A stretch of 64,000 nucleotides of DNA from Flavobacterium daejeonense DSM 17708 (GCF_000425425.1 NZ_AUDK01000003.1:124001-188000); one strand, 5' to 3'. Positions 40,273 through 50,082 are shown, counted from the stretch's first letter. Numbers and translations are program-made. Notes: generated by a model from the sequence alone, not told the origin.

Positions 40273-41363
40273 ATGCAAATGCAAAAAGGGATTGTTATTG
40301 TTTTGCTGTTTTGGTTTCAAATGTTTTTCTCACAACCCAAAAGCTATCGGATTCACACCGTGGCTTTTTATAATTTTGAAAATCTCTTCGACACAATCAA
40401 TGATCCGGATACGCATGATGACGAATGGACGCCGCGGGGAAGTCAGCATTGGATTGCTGAAAAATACCATCAGAAACTGCAAAATTTAGCCCGGGTTTTA
40501 GCCGAAATTGGCAAGCCGGAAAATACTAATTCGCCTACTTTGATTGGCTGTTCAGAAATTGAAAATCGGGACGTGCTGGAAGATTTGGTGCAACAGCCTA
40601 ATATAGTCATGCAGGATTATGGTATTATTCATTTTAATTCGCCGGACAAAAGAGGAATTGATGTGGCTTTGTTGTTTCAAAAGAAATTTTTCATGCCTAC
40701 TTCTTACACGAATATTCCCTTGTATATTTATAGCAAAGGAAAACCGGAAACTGTAGCAGTGGAAGACAGCGATGATGACTTATCTGAAAATAATTATCAA
40801 AACCGGATTTTTACCCGGGACCAACTTTTAGTAAGCGGTTTTTTGGATGGAGAGGAAATAAACATCATTGTTAATCACTGGCCGTCGCGTTCGGGAGGAG
40901 AGAAAAAATCCAGTCCGTACCGGGAAGCGGCCGGAATGTTAAACCGTAAAATCATTGATTCTTTGCAAAAGATAAATCCGAATGCCAAAGTAATTACCCT
41001 CGGCGATTTGAACGACGGACCTTTTAATAACAGCATTAAAAAAGCTTTGGGAGCCAAAGCAAACCAACAGGAAGTTCCCGATTGGGGATTTATAATCCAT
41101 TCGAAGAAATGGCTAAAAAAGGTTTGGGAACTATTGCTTTTAGAGATTCCTGGGATATTTTCGACCAGATTATGGTTTCGCAAACTCTGATAAAAAAGGA
41201 ATTCTCAGGCTATCAATATTGGAAAGCCGGCATTTTTAATAAAAGTTATCTGATTCAAAATTCCGGCAACTACAAAGGTTACCCCAAGCGACATTCGGCA
41301 ACCGAAGTAGGTTTTAGCGACCATTTTCCGGTTTATATTTATTTGATAAAGGAAGCCAAATAG
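40273..41363 (+). pseudogene. Endonuclease/exonuclease/phosphatase gene with a frameshift
   Basis: The first frame (40273-41190) has a signal peptide and the EEP fold: VAFYNFENLFDTINDPDTHDDEW, the metal Glu in GCSEIENRDVLEDL, NHWPSRSGG and TLGDLNDGPFNN. After GCTGTG-type sequence it leaves the correct frame at a run of four G (41084-41087). The second frame (41082-41363) continues IYNPFEEMAKKGLG, ends with TEVGFSDHFPVYIYL (the catalytic SDH) and the normal end. One added G restores a continuous protein of about 363 residues. It is a mutation or a sequencing error. If real, the enzyme lacks its last part with the active-site His. Confidence 0.85.
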
Positions 41364-41398
41364 ATTTTGTAACTTAGCTGTTATTAAAATAAGCTGCC

Positions 41399-41938
41399 AT
41401 GGCAATTTCAAGACCTTTTAATCTGACCAAATGGATTGACGAAAACCGTCAATTGTTAAAACCACCTGTTGGCAATAAAAATCTTTATGTGGATTCCGGT
41501 GATTATATCGTGATGATTGTGGCCGGACCTAACGCCCGAAAGGATTTTCATTACAATGAAACCGAAGAATTATTTTATCAGTTAGAAGGAACAATTGAAG
41601 TCCACATTCAGGAAGAGGGCGAGCGAAAAATTATGCAGCTTAATGCCGGCGATATGTACCTGCATCCGGCTAAAGTACCGCATTCGCCCGTTCGTTCCGA
41701 AGGTTCTATCGGTTTGGTTATTGAGCGTAAAAGAGCCAAACAGGGTTTTACAGATGGTTTGCTGTGGTATTGTGACAACTGCAATCGCAAGTTGCACGAA
41801 GTTTATTTTGAATTGAACAATATCGAAAAAGATTTCCTGCCTCATTTTGAGCATTTTTACAATTCGGAAAGTCTTCGCACTTGTGAAAATTGTGGGACAG
41901 TTATGGAAACCGACCCAAGATTTACAGCCAAAAAATAA
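41399..41938 (+). CDS. nbaC: 3-hydroxyanthranilate 3,4-dioxygenase
   Basis: A 179-residue cupin dioxygenase that opens the ring of 3-hydroxyanthranilate in tryptophan breakdown or quinolinate synthesis. The iron site lies in the segment NARKDFHYNETEELFYQLEG (His, Glu) and YLHPAKVPHSP (His). The bacterial form's C-terminal rubredoxin-like site is present as CDNC (about residue 125) and CENC (about 165). The protein is complete. It is followed, after 135 bases of palindromes, by an aldehyde dehydrogenase gene. Confidence 0.93.
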   Translation: MAISRPFNLTKWIDENRQLLKPPVGNKNLYVDSGDYIVMIVAGPNARKDFHYNETEELFYQLEGTIEVHIQEEGERKIMQLNAGDMYLHPAKVPHSPVRSEGSIGLVIERKRAKQGFTDGLLWYCDNCNRKLHEVYFELNNIEKDFLPHFEHFYNSESLRTCENCGTVMETDPRFTAKK

Positions 41939-41952
41939 TTTTTTCAGGAGCT

Positions 41953-42037
41953 TCCCGATAGCTATCGGGACCCGTTATCCGCTCTATCTTTTCCTGCTTA
42001 AAGAAAGCAGGAAAAGGATGCTTCCCGAAATTTTGGG
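41953..42037. repeat. Cluster of three palindromes between nbaC and the dehydrogenase
   Basis: TCCCGATAGCTATCGGGA (41953-41970) is a perfect 18-bp palindrome. CTTTTCCTGCTT / AAGCAGGAAAAG (41988-41999, 42005-42016) is a perfect 12-bp hairpin. TCCCGAAATTTTGGGA (about 42023-42038) is an imperfect palindrome with the same TCCCGA ends. The first resembles small repeats spread in Flavobacterium genomes. Confidence 0.75.
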
Positions 42038-42073
42038 ACTACCGGGGCTAAAACACGAAACCTATTAAATATC

Positions 42074-43630
42074 ATGTCAACAATCGCAACACAATTTAGA
42101 ATCAAAGAAGCATTAACACAATTAGGAATTTTGGATATAAACAAGGGGACATCAACTGGTGTCAATTGTTTTTCAACTGGGGAAATTCTGGAAAGTTATT
42201 CTCCCGTTGATGGTGCTTTAATTGCTAAAGTAATAACGACCTCGGCAGCCGATTACGAAAAAGTAATGCAGGCTGCCACCGAAGCTTTTAAAATATTCCG
42301 GTTGATTCCGGCTCCAAAACGAGGCGAAATCGTGCGTCAGTTTGGGGAAAAACTGCGTCAAAATAAAGCCGCTTTAGGAAAATTAGTTTCATATGAAATG
42401 GGGAAATCCCTTCAGGAAGGTTACGGCGAAGTTCAGGAAATGATTGATATTTGTGATTTTGCAGTTGGACTTTCCCGTCAATTGCACGGTTTGACCATGC
42501 ATTCCGAAAGACCCAATCACCGCATGTATGAGCAGTACCATCCTTTAGGAATTGTTGGAATCATTTCCGCTTTCAATTTTCCGGTGGCGGTTTGGTCATG
42601 GAATGCGGCATTGGCATTGGTTTGTGGTGATGTTTGCGTGTGGAAACCTTCCGAAAAAACACCACTTTGCGGGATAGCCTGTCAAAATATTTTAGCACAG
42701 GTTTTACAGGAAAATAAGTTGCCGGAAGGCATTTCTAATTTAATAATTGGCGATTTTAAAACGGGTGAGTTGTTAACCAAAGACAGCCGAATTCCTTTAA
42801 TTTCAGCAACCGGTTCTACCCGAATGGGGAAAATTGTAGCTCAAACTGTGGCTGCCCGATTAGGTAAATCTTTGTTGGAATTAGGAGGAAACAATGCCAT
42901 AATTGTGACTCCGGATGCTGATATTAAAATGACGGTCATCGGGGCTGTTTTTGGCGCTGTGGGAACAGCCGGACAGCGTTGCACTTCAACACGAAGATTG
43001 ATTATTCACGAAAATATTTATGATAAAGTCGCGGCAGCTTTGGTGGGGGCTTATCAGCAATTACGCATTGGAAATCCATTGGATGAAAAAAATCATGTGG
43101 GACCGTTAATTGATACCGATGCGGTTGAAAAATACAATAAAGCATTAGAAAAATCGGTTGCCGAAGGCGGAAAAATTCTTGTGAACGGAGACGTGTTTTC
43201 GGGAGAAGGTTACGAAAGTGGTTGTTATGTGAAACCGGCGATTGTAGAAGCTGAAAATAGTTTTGAAATTGTACAATGCGAGACTTTTGCACCGATTTTG
43301 TATTTGTTAAAGTATAGCGGAACTGTTGAAAATGCGGTTGCGATTCAGAATAATGTGGCGCAGGGGTTATCTTCGGCCATTATGACGAACAATTTGCGCG
43401 AAGCCGAATTATTCCTGTCAACCGCAGGTTCGGATTGCGGAATAGCGAATGTAAATATTGGAACCTCAGGTGCTGAAATCGGAGGTGCTTTTGGCGGAGA
43501 AAAAGAAACTGGCGGCGGTCGGGAATCGGGTTCTGATGCATGGAAAGTATATATGAGAAGACAAACCAATACCATCAATTATGGCAGTACTTTGCCTTTG
43601 GCTCAGGGAATAAAATTTGATTTAGATTGA
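42074..43630 (+). CDS. amaB: Aldehyde dehydrogenase, ALDH7-type (aminoadipate semialdehyde)
   Basis: A 518-residue NAD-dependent dehydrogenase. The cofactor loop and active site are clear: GIISAFNFPVAVWSWNAALA, VWKPSEKTPL, ATGSTRMGKIVA, the general base Glu in LLELGGNNAI, and the nucleophile Cys in GTAGQRCTSTRRL. The ELGGNNA and QRCT forms point to the ALDH7 (antiquitin, AmaB) group that oxidises alpha-aminoadipic semialdehyde in lysine breakdown. The substrate remains inference. A terminator follows 6 bases after the stop. Confidence 0.88.
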   Translation: MSTIATQFRIKEALTQLGILDINKGTSTGVNCFSTGEILESYSPVDGALIAKVITTSAADYEKVMQAATEAFKIFRLIPAPKRGEIVRQFGEKLRQNKAALGKLVSYEMGKSLQEGYGEVQEMIDICDFAVGLSRQLHGLTMHSERPNHRMYEQYHPLGIVGIISAFNFPVAVWSWNAALALVCGDVCVWKPSEKTPLCGIACQNILAQVLQENKLPEGISNLIIGDFKTGELLTKDSRIPLISATGSTRMGKIVAQTVAARLGKSLLELGGNNAIIVTPDADIKMTVIGAVFGAVGTAGQRCTSTRRLIIHENIYDKVAAALVGAYQQLRIGNPLDEKNHVGPLIDTDAVEKYNKALEKSVAEGGKILVNGDVFSGEGYESGCYVKPAIVEAENSFEIVQCETFAPILYLLKYSGTVENAVAIQNNVAQGLSSAIMTNNLREAELFLSTAGSDCGIANVNIGTSGAEIGGAFGGEKETGGGRESGSDAWKVYMRRQTNTINYGSTLPLAQGIKFDLD

Positions 43631-43636
43631 AATAAA

Positions 43637-43663
43637 AAAAGCTTGTGATAAACACAAGCTTTT
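43637..43663 (+). terminator. Terminator of the dehydrogenase gene
   Basis: An 11-bp stem AAAAGCTTGTG / CACAAGCTTTT (43637-43647, 43653-43663) with a 5-base loop. Confidence 0.9.
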
Positions 43664-43811
43664 ATATGTTAAATAAGAATCTTTAAAATTCCAAAGGTAT
43701 TAACCTAAAATAATATCATTTTTCATAACTTGAAATTTATAAATTAGACAAATGTTGAATAATTATTAAACAAATGTAATGCCAAACAATCTAATAACCA
43801 AATACTTTTTG

Positions 43812-44330
43812 TTAATTAACAGATAAATCATTACCTGATAGAAATCGTTTGTTAGTAATACATTCTTTGTTTAAATAATCTTTTACAAATACTTTATTAA
43901 ATCCAGAAATTGAATGTTTTGCAATTATAGAAAGTCTAATAAATGATCCATCATTTTGCCACATAGCTGATAAATCATCTATTGTTCGTATTCTGACTGC
44001 ATGTAAATTATGAGGATCAGTATTTGAATTACAAGGCATATAAGATAAAAAATTATCTTTTAATGATATGTCTTTTCCTTGTAAGTTTCCGCCATTATAG
44101 TCTCCAATAGGTTTGTAGAATGTTAATTCAATATGAATGTCAAATATTTCGGAATCAGTCATATTTACGAATTTAAATAAATAACTATTTTCATTATTTA
44201 CTTCTTGTTTACTAATGAAATCAGATATAGCAATAACTGGACGTTTCTTTTTTAAGAAAAACATTAGAAAGAAATATGAAGCAGCAACACCTGAAACTAT
44301 ACCAGTTATTAAGCTAGTTATGAAATCCAT
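43812..44330 (-). CDS. Hypothetical membrane-anchored protein
   Basis: A 172-residue protein with one N-terminal helix (ITGIVSGVAASYFFLMFFL, about residues 8-26) and a basic stop-transfer KKKRP. The soluble domain that follows looks beta-rich (YLFKFVNMTDSEIFDIHIEL). The fold of the soluble part could be an immunoglobulin-like sandwich. It is AT-rich and alone, flanked by noncoding gaps of 150 and 85 bases. No family is recognised. Confidence 0.65.
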   Translation of the reverse strand: MDFITSLITGIVSGVAASYFFLMFFLKKKRPVIAISDFISKQEVNNENSYLFKFVNMTDSEIFDIHIELTFYKPIGDYNGGNLQGKDISLKDNFLSYMPCNSNTDPHNLHAVRIRTIDDLSAMWQNDGSFIRLSIIAKHSISGFNKVFVKDYLNKECITNKRFLSGNDLSVN

Positions 44331-44415
44331 GATTTTTTAGTTTTAAAGATTATCAAAAATAAAATATTTAATTTATTTTCAATAATTTACTTTGCTAATT
44401 TTGTAGTGTTTTTAT

Positions 44416-44913
44416 TTACAAATTAAAAGAAGCACCAATATTAAAGGTGAACTGATTGTTTAAACGTTCAAATCCGGTAGCTTCGGGTTTGTATTTGGCA
44501 ATAGGGAAACCAATTTCACTCATGATTCCAAAACCATCTGTAAAGAAATAACGAACCCCCAAATGTGCGCCAAAGTTTCTCAGTCCTAAATCTAATCCCG
44601 GATAAATATCGACCTTTTCATCTACATTAAAAACATTGCCCAGATTTGCATTAAAACGAACTTTAAGATCTGCTCTGTCACCAAAATCAGGTTTGTTGCC
44701 TAATCCGTCTTTGTCAACAGATAGTAAATAAGAGGCTGTTGCGCCCACGGAAATATTTTCGCCCAAACCAAAATCGGTAGAAATTCTTATTCCTGAACCA
44801 TGTTCCTGAATATTGGCTGCCACATCAAATTTAGTGTCCCCTTTTCCGCTAAAAGCCTGAGCGTTTGCGAAGCTGATAATAAGTAATGTCAGTAGTGTAA
44901 AAAATCTTTTCAT
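44416..44913 (-). CDS. Small outer-membrane beta-barrel protein
   Basis: A 165-residue protein with a signal peptide (MKRFFTLLTLLIISFANAQA) and a regular eight-strand-like pattern: GDTKFDVAANIQEHGSGIRI, VGATASYLLSV, ADLKVRFNANLG, LGLRNFGAHLGVRYFFTDGF, and the final FTFNIGASFNL with terminal aromatic/Leu. Such small barrels are common in Flavobacteria and of unknown function. It is followed by the phosphoesterase gene on the same strand (27 bases between), though the order of transcription is the phosphoesterase first. Confidence 0.8.
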   Translation of the reverse strand: MKRFFTLLTLLIISFANAQAFSGKGDTKFDVAANIQEHGSGIRISTDFGLGENISVGATASYLLSVDKDGLGNKPDFGDRADLKVRFNANLGNVFNVDEKVDIYPGLDLGLRNFGAHLGVRYFFTDGFGIMSEIGFPIAKYKPEATGFERLNNQFTFNIGASFNL

Positions 44914-44940
44914 AATCTTTTCGTTTTAGTGTTACTAAAT

Positions 44941-45666
44941 CTAATTTCTTCCTTTTTCGTCAAAATATAATTGGTGCAAGGGTTCGCTTTGCCAAAATTC
45001 TTTAGTGTCAATATCCATGATGGTTAACGGCCCTTTGAAGGCAGCTCCGGTGTCTATATTCCAAATACAGGCTTTGTTTACCGGAACAGTTTTTCCAATT
45101 CGGGTAACAGGGGTGTGACCAATGTAAATTTCACTGTATAAGGTTAATCTTTTGGGATAGGATAAGTCGCTTGGTTTTAAATTTTGGTCTAATGCCAGAG
45201 CGGTTTCCCATAAAGTTCTGTCCCAATAAAAAAGTTTGGGAAAATATTCAAAGTTAATGCCGTTCATATTGGTAAAACCCGCATGGATAAAAAGACGTTG
45301 CTGTTCGTCCAGATAATAATCCTGCAGGGATTGTAAAAACTCAATATGTCTTTGTTTGTTTTCGTGGCTTACTTCTTCATAAGCAATAACGGTTGCTTCA
45401 CCTCCGTGATTGTACCATAACAGATTGTCTTTACTGTCTTTTAGCCAATGCAAAAGCAGTTCGTCATGATTGCCTCTGATGAAAACACAGTTGTTTTTGG
45501 TGTTTAACTCGATTAGAAAATCCAATACCTGTGGCGATTGGCTCCAGCCATCCACATAATCTCCCAGAAAAATGAGTTTGTCTTTTGAGTTAACCTGAGC
45601 TCTTTCCAGAATTTGATGCAAGGCGCGTAAACCACCGTGAATATCTCCAATAACTAATGTTCTCAT
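44941..45666 (-). CDS. Metallophosphoesterase (serine/threonine phosphatase-like)
   Basis: A 241-residue calcineurin-like phosphoesterase. The motifs are in order: VIGDIHGG (GDxHG), FLGDYVDGW (GDxxD), IRGNHDELLL (GNHD/E), FIHAGF and IYIGHTPV. They match PrpA/ApaH-like protein phosphatases or bis-nucleotide hydrolases that bind two metals. The ATG at 45666 (MRTLVIGDIH) is preferred over an upstream start, since the motif normally begins within the first residues. The substrate is not certain. Confidence 0.9.
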   Translation of the reverse strand: MRTLVIGDIHGGLRALHQILERAQVNSKDKLIFLGDYVDGWSQSPQVLDFLIELNTKNNCVFIRGNHDELLLHWLKDSKDNLLWYNHGGEATVIAYEEVSHENKQRHIEFLQSLQDYYLDEQQRLFIHAGFTNMNGINFEYFPKLFYWDRTLWETALALDQNLKPSDLSYPKRLTLYSEIYIGHTPVTRIGKTVPVNKACIWNIDTGAAFKGPLTIMDIDTKEFWQSEPLHQLYFDEKGRN

Positions 45667-45767
45667 TTTTTTTGAATGCTGTTTTTGTTTTCCCAATTTA
45701 ATAAAAATTGATTGACAGACAAAAAAGGAATGCTTTTTTCTTTTAGCGAAAAAATGAATTTGTCAAA

Positions 45768-46907
45768 TTATTGGACGTCGTATTTCATTTTTCTTAAAAT
45801 ACGCATGGCTTCCTTGAAAGATAAATAGACTGAAGGAAAGGGTTTTAGGTGTGTTTTGGCATCGATTAGTTTTTGTTTGGCTTCTTCAAAACCGTTGAGG
45901 TAACAAATCATAAATGTTGAAGGCAGGTTTTCCAAATCTTTTTGTTCTCCGGAGCTAAGCTGTATGTCTTTTTTTAGTTTGCTTACAATTGCCAGATTGT
46001 TGTTGTAAATGTGGAAAAGCATTTTTTTGTTGAAAGCCGGAGGTTCAAAAAGCATTTTGCTCTCAATTTTGTAATAGCCGTTTTCAAAGAAAAAGATGGT
46101 TTGTTGTTCTAAAGGATAAAAACTGGTTTTGTCATTTAATCCAAGTGGAACATATTCGATAATGGTAAAACTATTTTCGTCAAAGGAGATAGTGATAACA
46201 TCCTGAGCAGAATAAAAAAGTTTGATGTGTTCGTTAATTAACTCAATATCCACGCGGGATAAGAAGGTTTTTTCGTGAACTGTTTTGGGAATTCCGGCCC
46301 AGCAGATGACAAATAATTCTTTGAAAACCTTGTATTTGGGATCCATATCTTTGTGCCTGTAATTCATAAAATCAAAAAAACCGTCCAAGGTATATTTGAT
46401 ATTATTTCGCGAATTGTTTTCAAGGTCAATAACCGTTGCGGTATTCAGATAGTTTTTTTCGATTTTGTCTTCGGTGGGAGTAGTGTTGCTTCCTATTCTG
46501 ATAAAAGTACTGTGAGCTGGAATAGTATGAATTCCTTTTTTGAAAGAGGAAATTTTATTCTTAGGTTTTATAGTAACCAGCCCGATTACTTTGTCTTTGG
46601 GCAGGTTAGGAAAAGGTACATTTTCGTATTGAATTTTCGGAGGATTATCTAAATAGGCATTAATGAGATTTTGAATGTGGCTGTCGTCAAAAAAGTCGGC
46701 GCCAATAATTTCATTGTCCTGATCTTCAACGCCTACTACGATATAGGAGTTGTTTGCCGGATTAGAGTTGGATAAAGCGCATATATGCTTTAAAAATTTG
46801 GATTTACCTTCTTTTGTGTGTAAATTTAGTTGGCGTTTTTTATCGTAAAAACTATTTTCATCATTATGAGCCAGCAAATTCTTTATTAAAAGTCGTTTGT
46901 TAATCAT
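45768..46907 (-). CDS. AlbA_2 (Schlafen-like ATP-binding) domain protein
   Basis: A 379-residue protein. The N-terminal AlbA_2 domain (about residues 1-135) shows FLKHICALSNSNPANNSYIVVGVEDQDNEIIGADFF and IKPKNKISSFKKG, standard for this domain. The C-terminal part is of unknown fold. The ATG at 46907 is preferred (MINKRLLIKNLLAHND). AlbA_2 domains occur in nucleic-acid-related and regulatory proteins; here the partner is unknown. It is monocistronic and divergent from the DUF4382 gene. Confidence 0.82.
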   Translation of the reverse strand: MINKRLLIKNLLAHNDENSFYDKKRQLNLHTKEGKSKFLKHICALSNSNPANNSYIVVGVEDQDNEIIGADFFDDSHIQNLINAYLDNPPKIQYENVPFPNLPKDKVIGLVTIKPKNKISSFKKGIHTIPAHSTFIRIGSNTTPTEDKIEKNYLNTATVIDLENNSRNNIKYTLDGFFDFMNYRHKDMDPKYKVFKELFVICWAGIPKTVHEKTFLSRVDIELINEHIKLFYSAQDVITISFDENSFTIIEYVPLGLNDKTSFYPLEQQTIFFFENGYYKIESKMLFEPPAFNKKMLFHIYNNNLAIVSKLKKDIQLSSGEQKDLENLPSTFMICYLNGFEEAKQKLIDAKTHLKPFPSVYLSFKEAMRILRKMKYDVQ

Positions 46908-47017
46908 CTGAAAAAAAGATTTACGATTTGAGTTTTGAATAAAAAACAACAGTTATTTGGCAATATTGTTGTTTTTATTGCGTTGTCAATATACTAATTT
47001 TAAATAAATAAGAAAAA

Positions 47018-47830
47018 ATGAAAAAGATTAAATTTCGCCCCCAATTATTTTTTATCATTGTTTTTCTGGCTACTTTTTTTACTGCTTGTAATGATAATGA
47101 CGACAGTAATCAAACTGCACGAATGATGGTTCGAATGACCGATGCTCCCGGAGATTATGAAGAAGTAAACATTAATGTTCAAGACATTATGATAAAAACT
47201 TCAACCGATACCGGAGAGGAAGGTTGGGTAAGTATCGCTAGTGATGCATTTGTTCCCGGTGAACAAAATTTATTGGATTTAACAGGAGGAGTAAGTCTCT
47301 TATTGGCGGATAACGTTGTTCCGGCAGGAGAATTGGGACAAATCCGATTAATTTTAGGAGAAGGGAATTATTTTGTTAAAGATGGAGTAGATTATCCATT
47401 GGCTACGCCAAGTGCTATGCAATCCGGCTTAAAATTACAGGTAAATCAAACTTTACAGGCAGGAGCCACTTATGAATTTCTTTTAGATTTTGATGTTTCT
47501 AAATCGATTGTGACGGCCGGAACTTCCGGAAGCTTTAATTTAAAACCGGTTATTCGTGTTTCGGCAATGGCTACATCGGGAGTGATTAAAGGTAAAATTG
47601 ACCCAATTCTTGAAGGTTATCAGGTTGAGGTTTCGGTTCCATTAGGAGATACAACTATTGCAGCTTTTGCTGACGAAACAGGAATGTTCCAATTAAATGG
47701 TGTACCGGCAGGAACTTATACCCTAACACTTACTCCGGATGCGGCTTCAGGAAAAACACCAATTGTTGTTGAAAATGTGATGGTGGAGAATGGAGAAGTT
47801 ACCGATGTAGGTTCGGTGGCATTCGAATAA
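47018..47830 (+). CDS. DUF4382 lipoprotein with carboxypeptidase-regulatory-like end
   Basis: A 270-residue predicted lipoprotein (lipobox FFTAC, Cys near residue 24). DUF4382 begins MMVRMTDAPGDYEEVNINVQ (about residues 36-55), with NLLDLTGGVSLLLADNVVPAG and LDFDVSKSIV in typical positions. The last 80 residues form a carboxypeptidase-regulatory-like beta-sandwich (ADETGMFQLNGVPAGTYTLT). The protein is thought to be surface or periplasmic; its function is unknown. A strong terminator follows. Confidence 0.9.
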   Translation: MKKIKFRPQLFFIIVFLATFFTACNDNDDSNQTARMMVRMTDAPGDYEEVNINVQDIMIKTSTDTGEEGWVSIASDAFVPGEQNLLDLTGGVSLLLADNVVPAGELGQIRLILGEGNYFVKDGVDYPLATPSAMQSGLKLQVNQTLQAGATYEFLLDFDVSKSIVTAGTSGSFNLKPVIRVSAMATSGVIKGKIDPILEGYQVEVSVPLGDTTIAAFADETGMFQLNGVPAGTYTLTLTPDAASGKTPIVVENVMVENGEVTDVGSVAFE

Positions 47831-47856
47831 ATAATTTAAAAAAGTAAAAAACAGCT

Positions 47857-47884
47857 CCTTAAAGAGCTGTTTTTTTTATGTTTA
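47857..47884 (+). terminator. Terminator between DUF4382 gene and SDR gene
   Basis: A stem AAAACAGCTC / GAGCTGTTTT (47858-47867, 47874-47883) with a 6-base loop and T-run. It reaches the end of the convergent SDR gene and can serve both. Confidence 0.88.
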
Positions 47885-48637
47885 TTCTTCCCGTTGAATC
47901 ATAGTTGCCGAACCTTGTGCAGTACACATGACAACCAAATCAGAAATGTTTACGTGATAAGGTCTGGAGATAACAAAATGAATAATGTCGGCAATATCTT
48001 CTGGTTTTAACGGGGTGAAACCCTTGTAAACATTGGCTGCTTTTTCGGTATCGCCTTTAAAACGCACCTGGCTGAATTCGGTTTCAACCAGTCCGGGATG
48101 GATGGCTCCCACACGGATTCCGAAAGGGTTTAAATCCATTTTCATTGCTTTGTTCAACGCATCTACAGCGTGTTTGGTGGCGCAATACACATTGCCGTTT
48201 GGATAAACCTGTTTGGCAGCTGTGGAACCGATGTTGATGATGTGACCTGATTTTTGAGCAATCATTTTTGGAATTATTGCTTTCGAAACATACAAAAGTC
48301 CTTTCAGGTTGATGTCAATCATGTTTTCCCAGTCGTCTAAATCGCCGTCCTGAATTGGATCCAGACCGTGTGCATTTCCGGCATTATTAATTAAAATATC
48401 AATTTTTGCAAAAGATTCAGGTATTGAATTGATTTTTTCAAATACAGCTTTTTTATCGCTTACATCAAATTCCAGACTGTAAACCTTTGTCAGTTGACTT
48501 AATTCTTTTTCCAGCTCTTCCAGTCGGTTTTTGCGTCTTCCGCAAAGAATAAGGTTGTAATTATTTTGTGCCAAAAGTTGAGCCGTTGCTTTTCCAATTC
48601 CGCTGGTGGCTCCGGTTATTAATGCTGTTTTATTCAT
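47882..48637 (-). CDS. Short-chain dehydrogenase/reductase (YdfG-like)
   Basis: A 251-residue Rossmann oxidoreductase. The NADP site is ITGATSGIGKATAQLL with basic CGRRKNRLEEL following, NNAG at about 85-88, and the catalytic Ser-Tyr-Lys as IGSTAAKQVYPNGNVYCATKHAVD. The pattern is that of YdfG/serine-3-dehydrogenase-like NADP enzymes acting on 3-hydroxy acids. The protein is complete. The substrate is an inference. Confidence 0.92.
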   Translation of the reverse strand: MNKTALITGATSGIGKATAQLLAQNNYNLILCGRRKNRLEELEKELSQLTKVYSLEFDVSDKKAVFEKINSIPESFAKIDILINNAGNAHGLDPIQDGDLDDWENMIDINLKGLLYVSKAIIPKMIAQKSGHIINIGSTAAKQVYPNGNVYCATKHAVDALNKAMKMDLNPFGIRVGAIHPGLVETEFSQVRFKGDTEKAANVYKGFTPLKPEDIADIIHFVISRPYHVNISDLVVMCTAQGSATMIQREE

Positions 48638-48995
48638 GATTTAATTGAAGTATTTTTTGTCGATTCTAAAAATAAGCTGCTGTTGTTTATTTGCGAAGAA
48701 ATAAAATATTACAGCAGAATAAATTTCCGGGAAGGAACAAATGTCAGATTTATTCCTAAAGGCTTTAATTTCTGTTGTTTAGATTTGCTTTTTTTTGAAA
48801 TAAAAGAGATTTTGATTTTTTTCAAAGACTAATTTTTAAAGTTCTTAAAATTATGGAAATTGTATCATAATTCGTCCTTAAAATTGCAGTATTGGCAGAA
48901 GTTTTAACCATTTTTTAACATCTTACCTTTAAAAAAAAATTCAATTTGCACTCTCAAAACTAAGGCATTAAATTCAAGGAATTAAAAATAATTTT
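48638..48995. promoter_or_regulatory. Promoter region between SDR gene and moxR
   Basis: A 358-base AT-rich gap without genes. Near the moxR end it holds AATTTGCACTCTCAA (48943-48957), which also stands before pheS (59811-59825). The -7-like part here is TCAATTTG, one base away from TAnnTTTG. The transcript would start about 40 bases before moxR. Nothing else was recognised. Confidence 0.5.
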
Positions 48996-50000
48996 ATGGA
49001 AGAGAATACAGCGACTTTAGACATTAGAGCGATCAATGAAAAGATAGAAAGAGAGAGTGCTTTTATAGACCTTCTTACTATGGAAATGAATAAGGTGATT
49101 GTGGGTCAGAAGCACATGGTTGAACGATTATTGATTGGATTATTAGGGCAAGGACACATTTTGCTTGAAGGAGTTCCGGGATTGGCTAAGACTTTAGCTA
49201 TTAATACCCTTTCGCAAGCGGTTCATGGTTCATTCAGCCGAATTCAGTTTACACCGGATTTATTACCTGCCGATGTTATCGGAACGATGATTTATAATAT
49301 TAAGCAAAATGAATTCTCGATTAAAAAAGGACCTATTTTTGCTAATTTCGTTCTTGCCGATGAGATTAACCGTGCGCCTGCTAAGGTGCAATCTGCTTTG
49401 TTAGAGGCGATGCAGGAAAAACAAGTTACCATTGGTGATACTACTTTTAAATTAGAAAAACCATTTTTGGTTTTAGCTACACAAAACCCAATTGAGCAGG
49501 AAGGAACGTATCAGTTACCAGAAGCGCAGGTGGATCGTTTTATGCTGAAAACCGTAATTGATTATCCAAAAATGGACGAAGAGCGTTTGGTAATTCGTCA
49601 GAATCTTTCAGGAAGCTACGATAAAGTAAATCAGGTAGTTTCTATCGAACAAATTTTACGTGCACAACAGGCTGTTCGTGAAGTTTATATGGATGAAAAA
49701 ATCGAGAAATACATTCTGGATATCATTTTTGCAACCCGTTACCCTGAAAAATATAAATTAGCTGATTTAAAACCTTTAATCAGTTTTGGATCTTCGCCTC
49801 GTGGAAGTATCAATTTGGCAACAGCGGCAAAATGTTATGCTTTTATCAAACGCAGAGGTTATGTAATTCCTGAGGATGTTCGCGCTGTGGTTCACGATGT
49901 GTTGCGTCACAGAGTTGGGGTGACTTATGAGGCTGAAGCTGAAAATATTACTTCGGTTGATATCATCAATAAAATTATAAACGAAGTAGAAGTACCTTAA
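48996..50000 (+). CDS. moxR: MoxR family AAA+ ATPase
   Basis: A 334-residue AAA+ chaperone-like ATPase. Walker A is GVPGLAKT (about residues 60-67), Walker B VLADEINRAPAKVQSALLEAMQEK (about 122-145), sensor 1 LATQNPIEQEGTYQLPEAQ, and the lid with SFGSSPRGSINL. These are canonical MoxR motifs. MoxR proteins act with VWA-domain partners in assembling or activating complexes; here the partners are the DUF58 and Bat proteins encoded downstream. It is the first gene of the bat operon. Confidence 0.95.
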   Translation: MEENTATLDIRAINEKIERESAFIDLLTMEMNKVIVGQKHMVERLLIGLLGQGHILLEGVPGLAKTLAINTLSQAVHGSFSRIQFTPDLLPADVIGTMIYNIKQNEFSIKKGPIFANFVLADEINRAPAKVQSALLEAMQEKQVTIGDTTFKLEKPFLVLATQNPIEQEGTYQLPEAQVDRFMLKTVIDYPKMDEERLVIRQNLSGSYDKVNQVVSIEQILRAQQAVREVYMDEKIEKYILDIIFATRYPEKYKLADLKPLISFGSSPRGSINLATAAKCYAFIKRRGYVIPEDVRAVVHDVLRHRVGVTYEAEAENITSVDIINKIINEVEVP

Positions 50001-50082
50001 TTTAGTTTGCAGTTATCAGTTGTCAGTTGACAGTAATCTGTTTAACTGACAACAAACAACCGACAACCGACAACTGAAAAAA

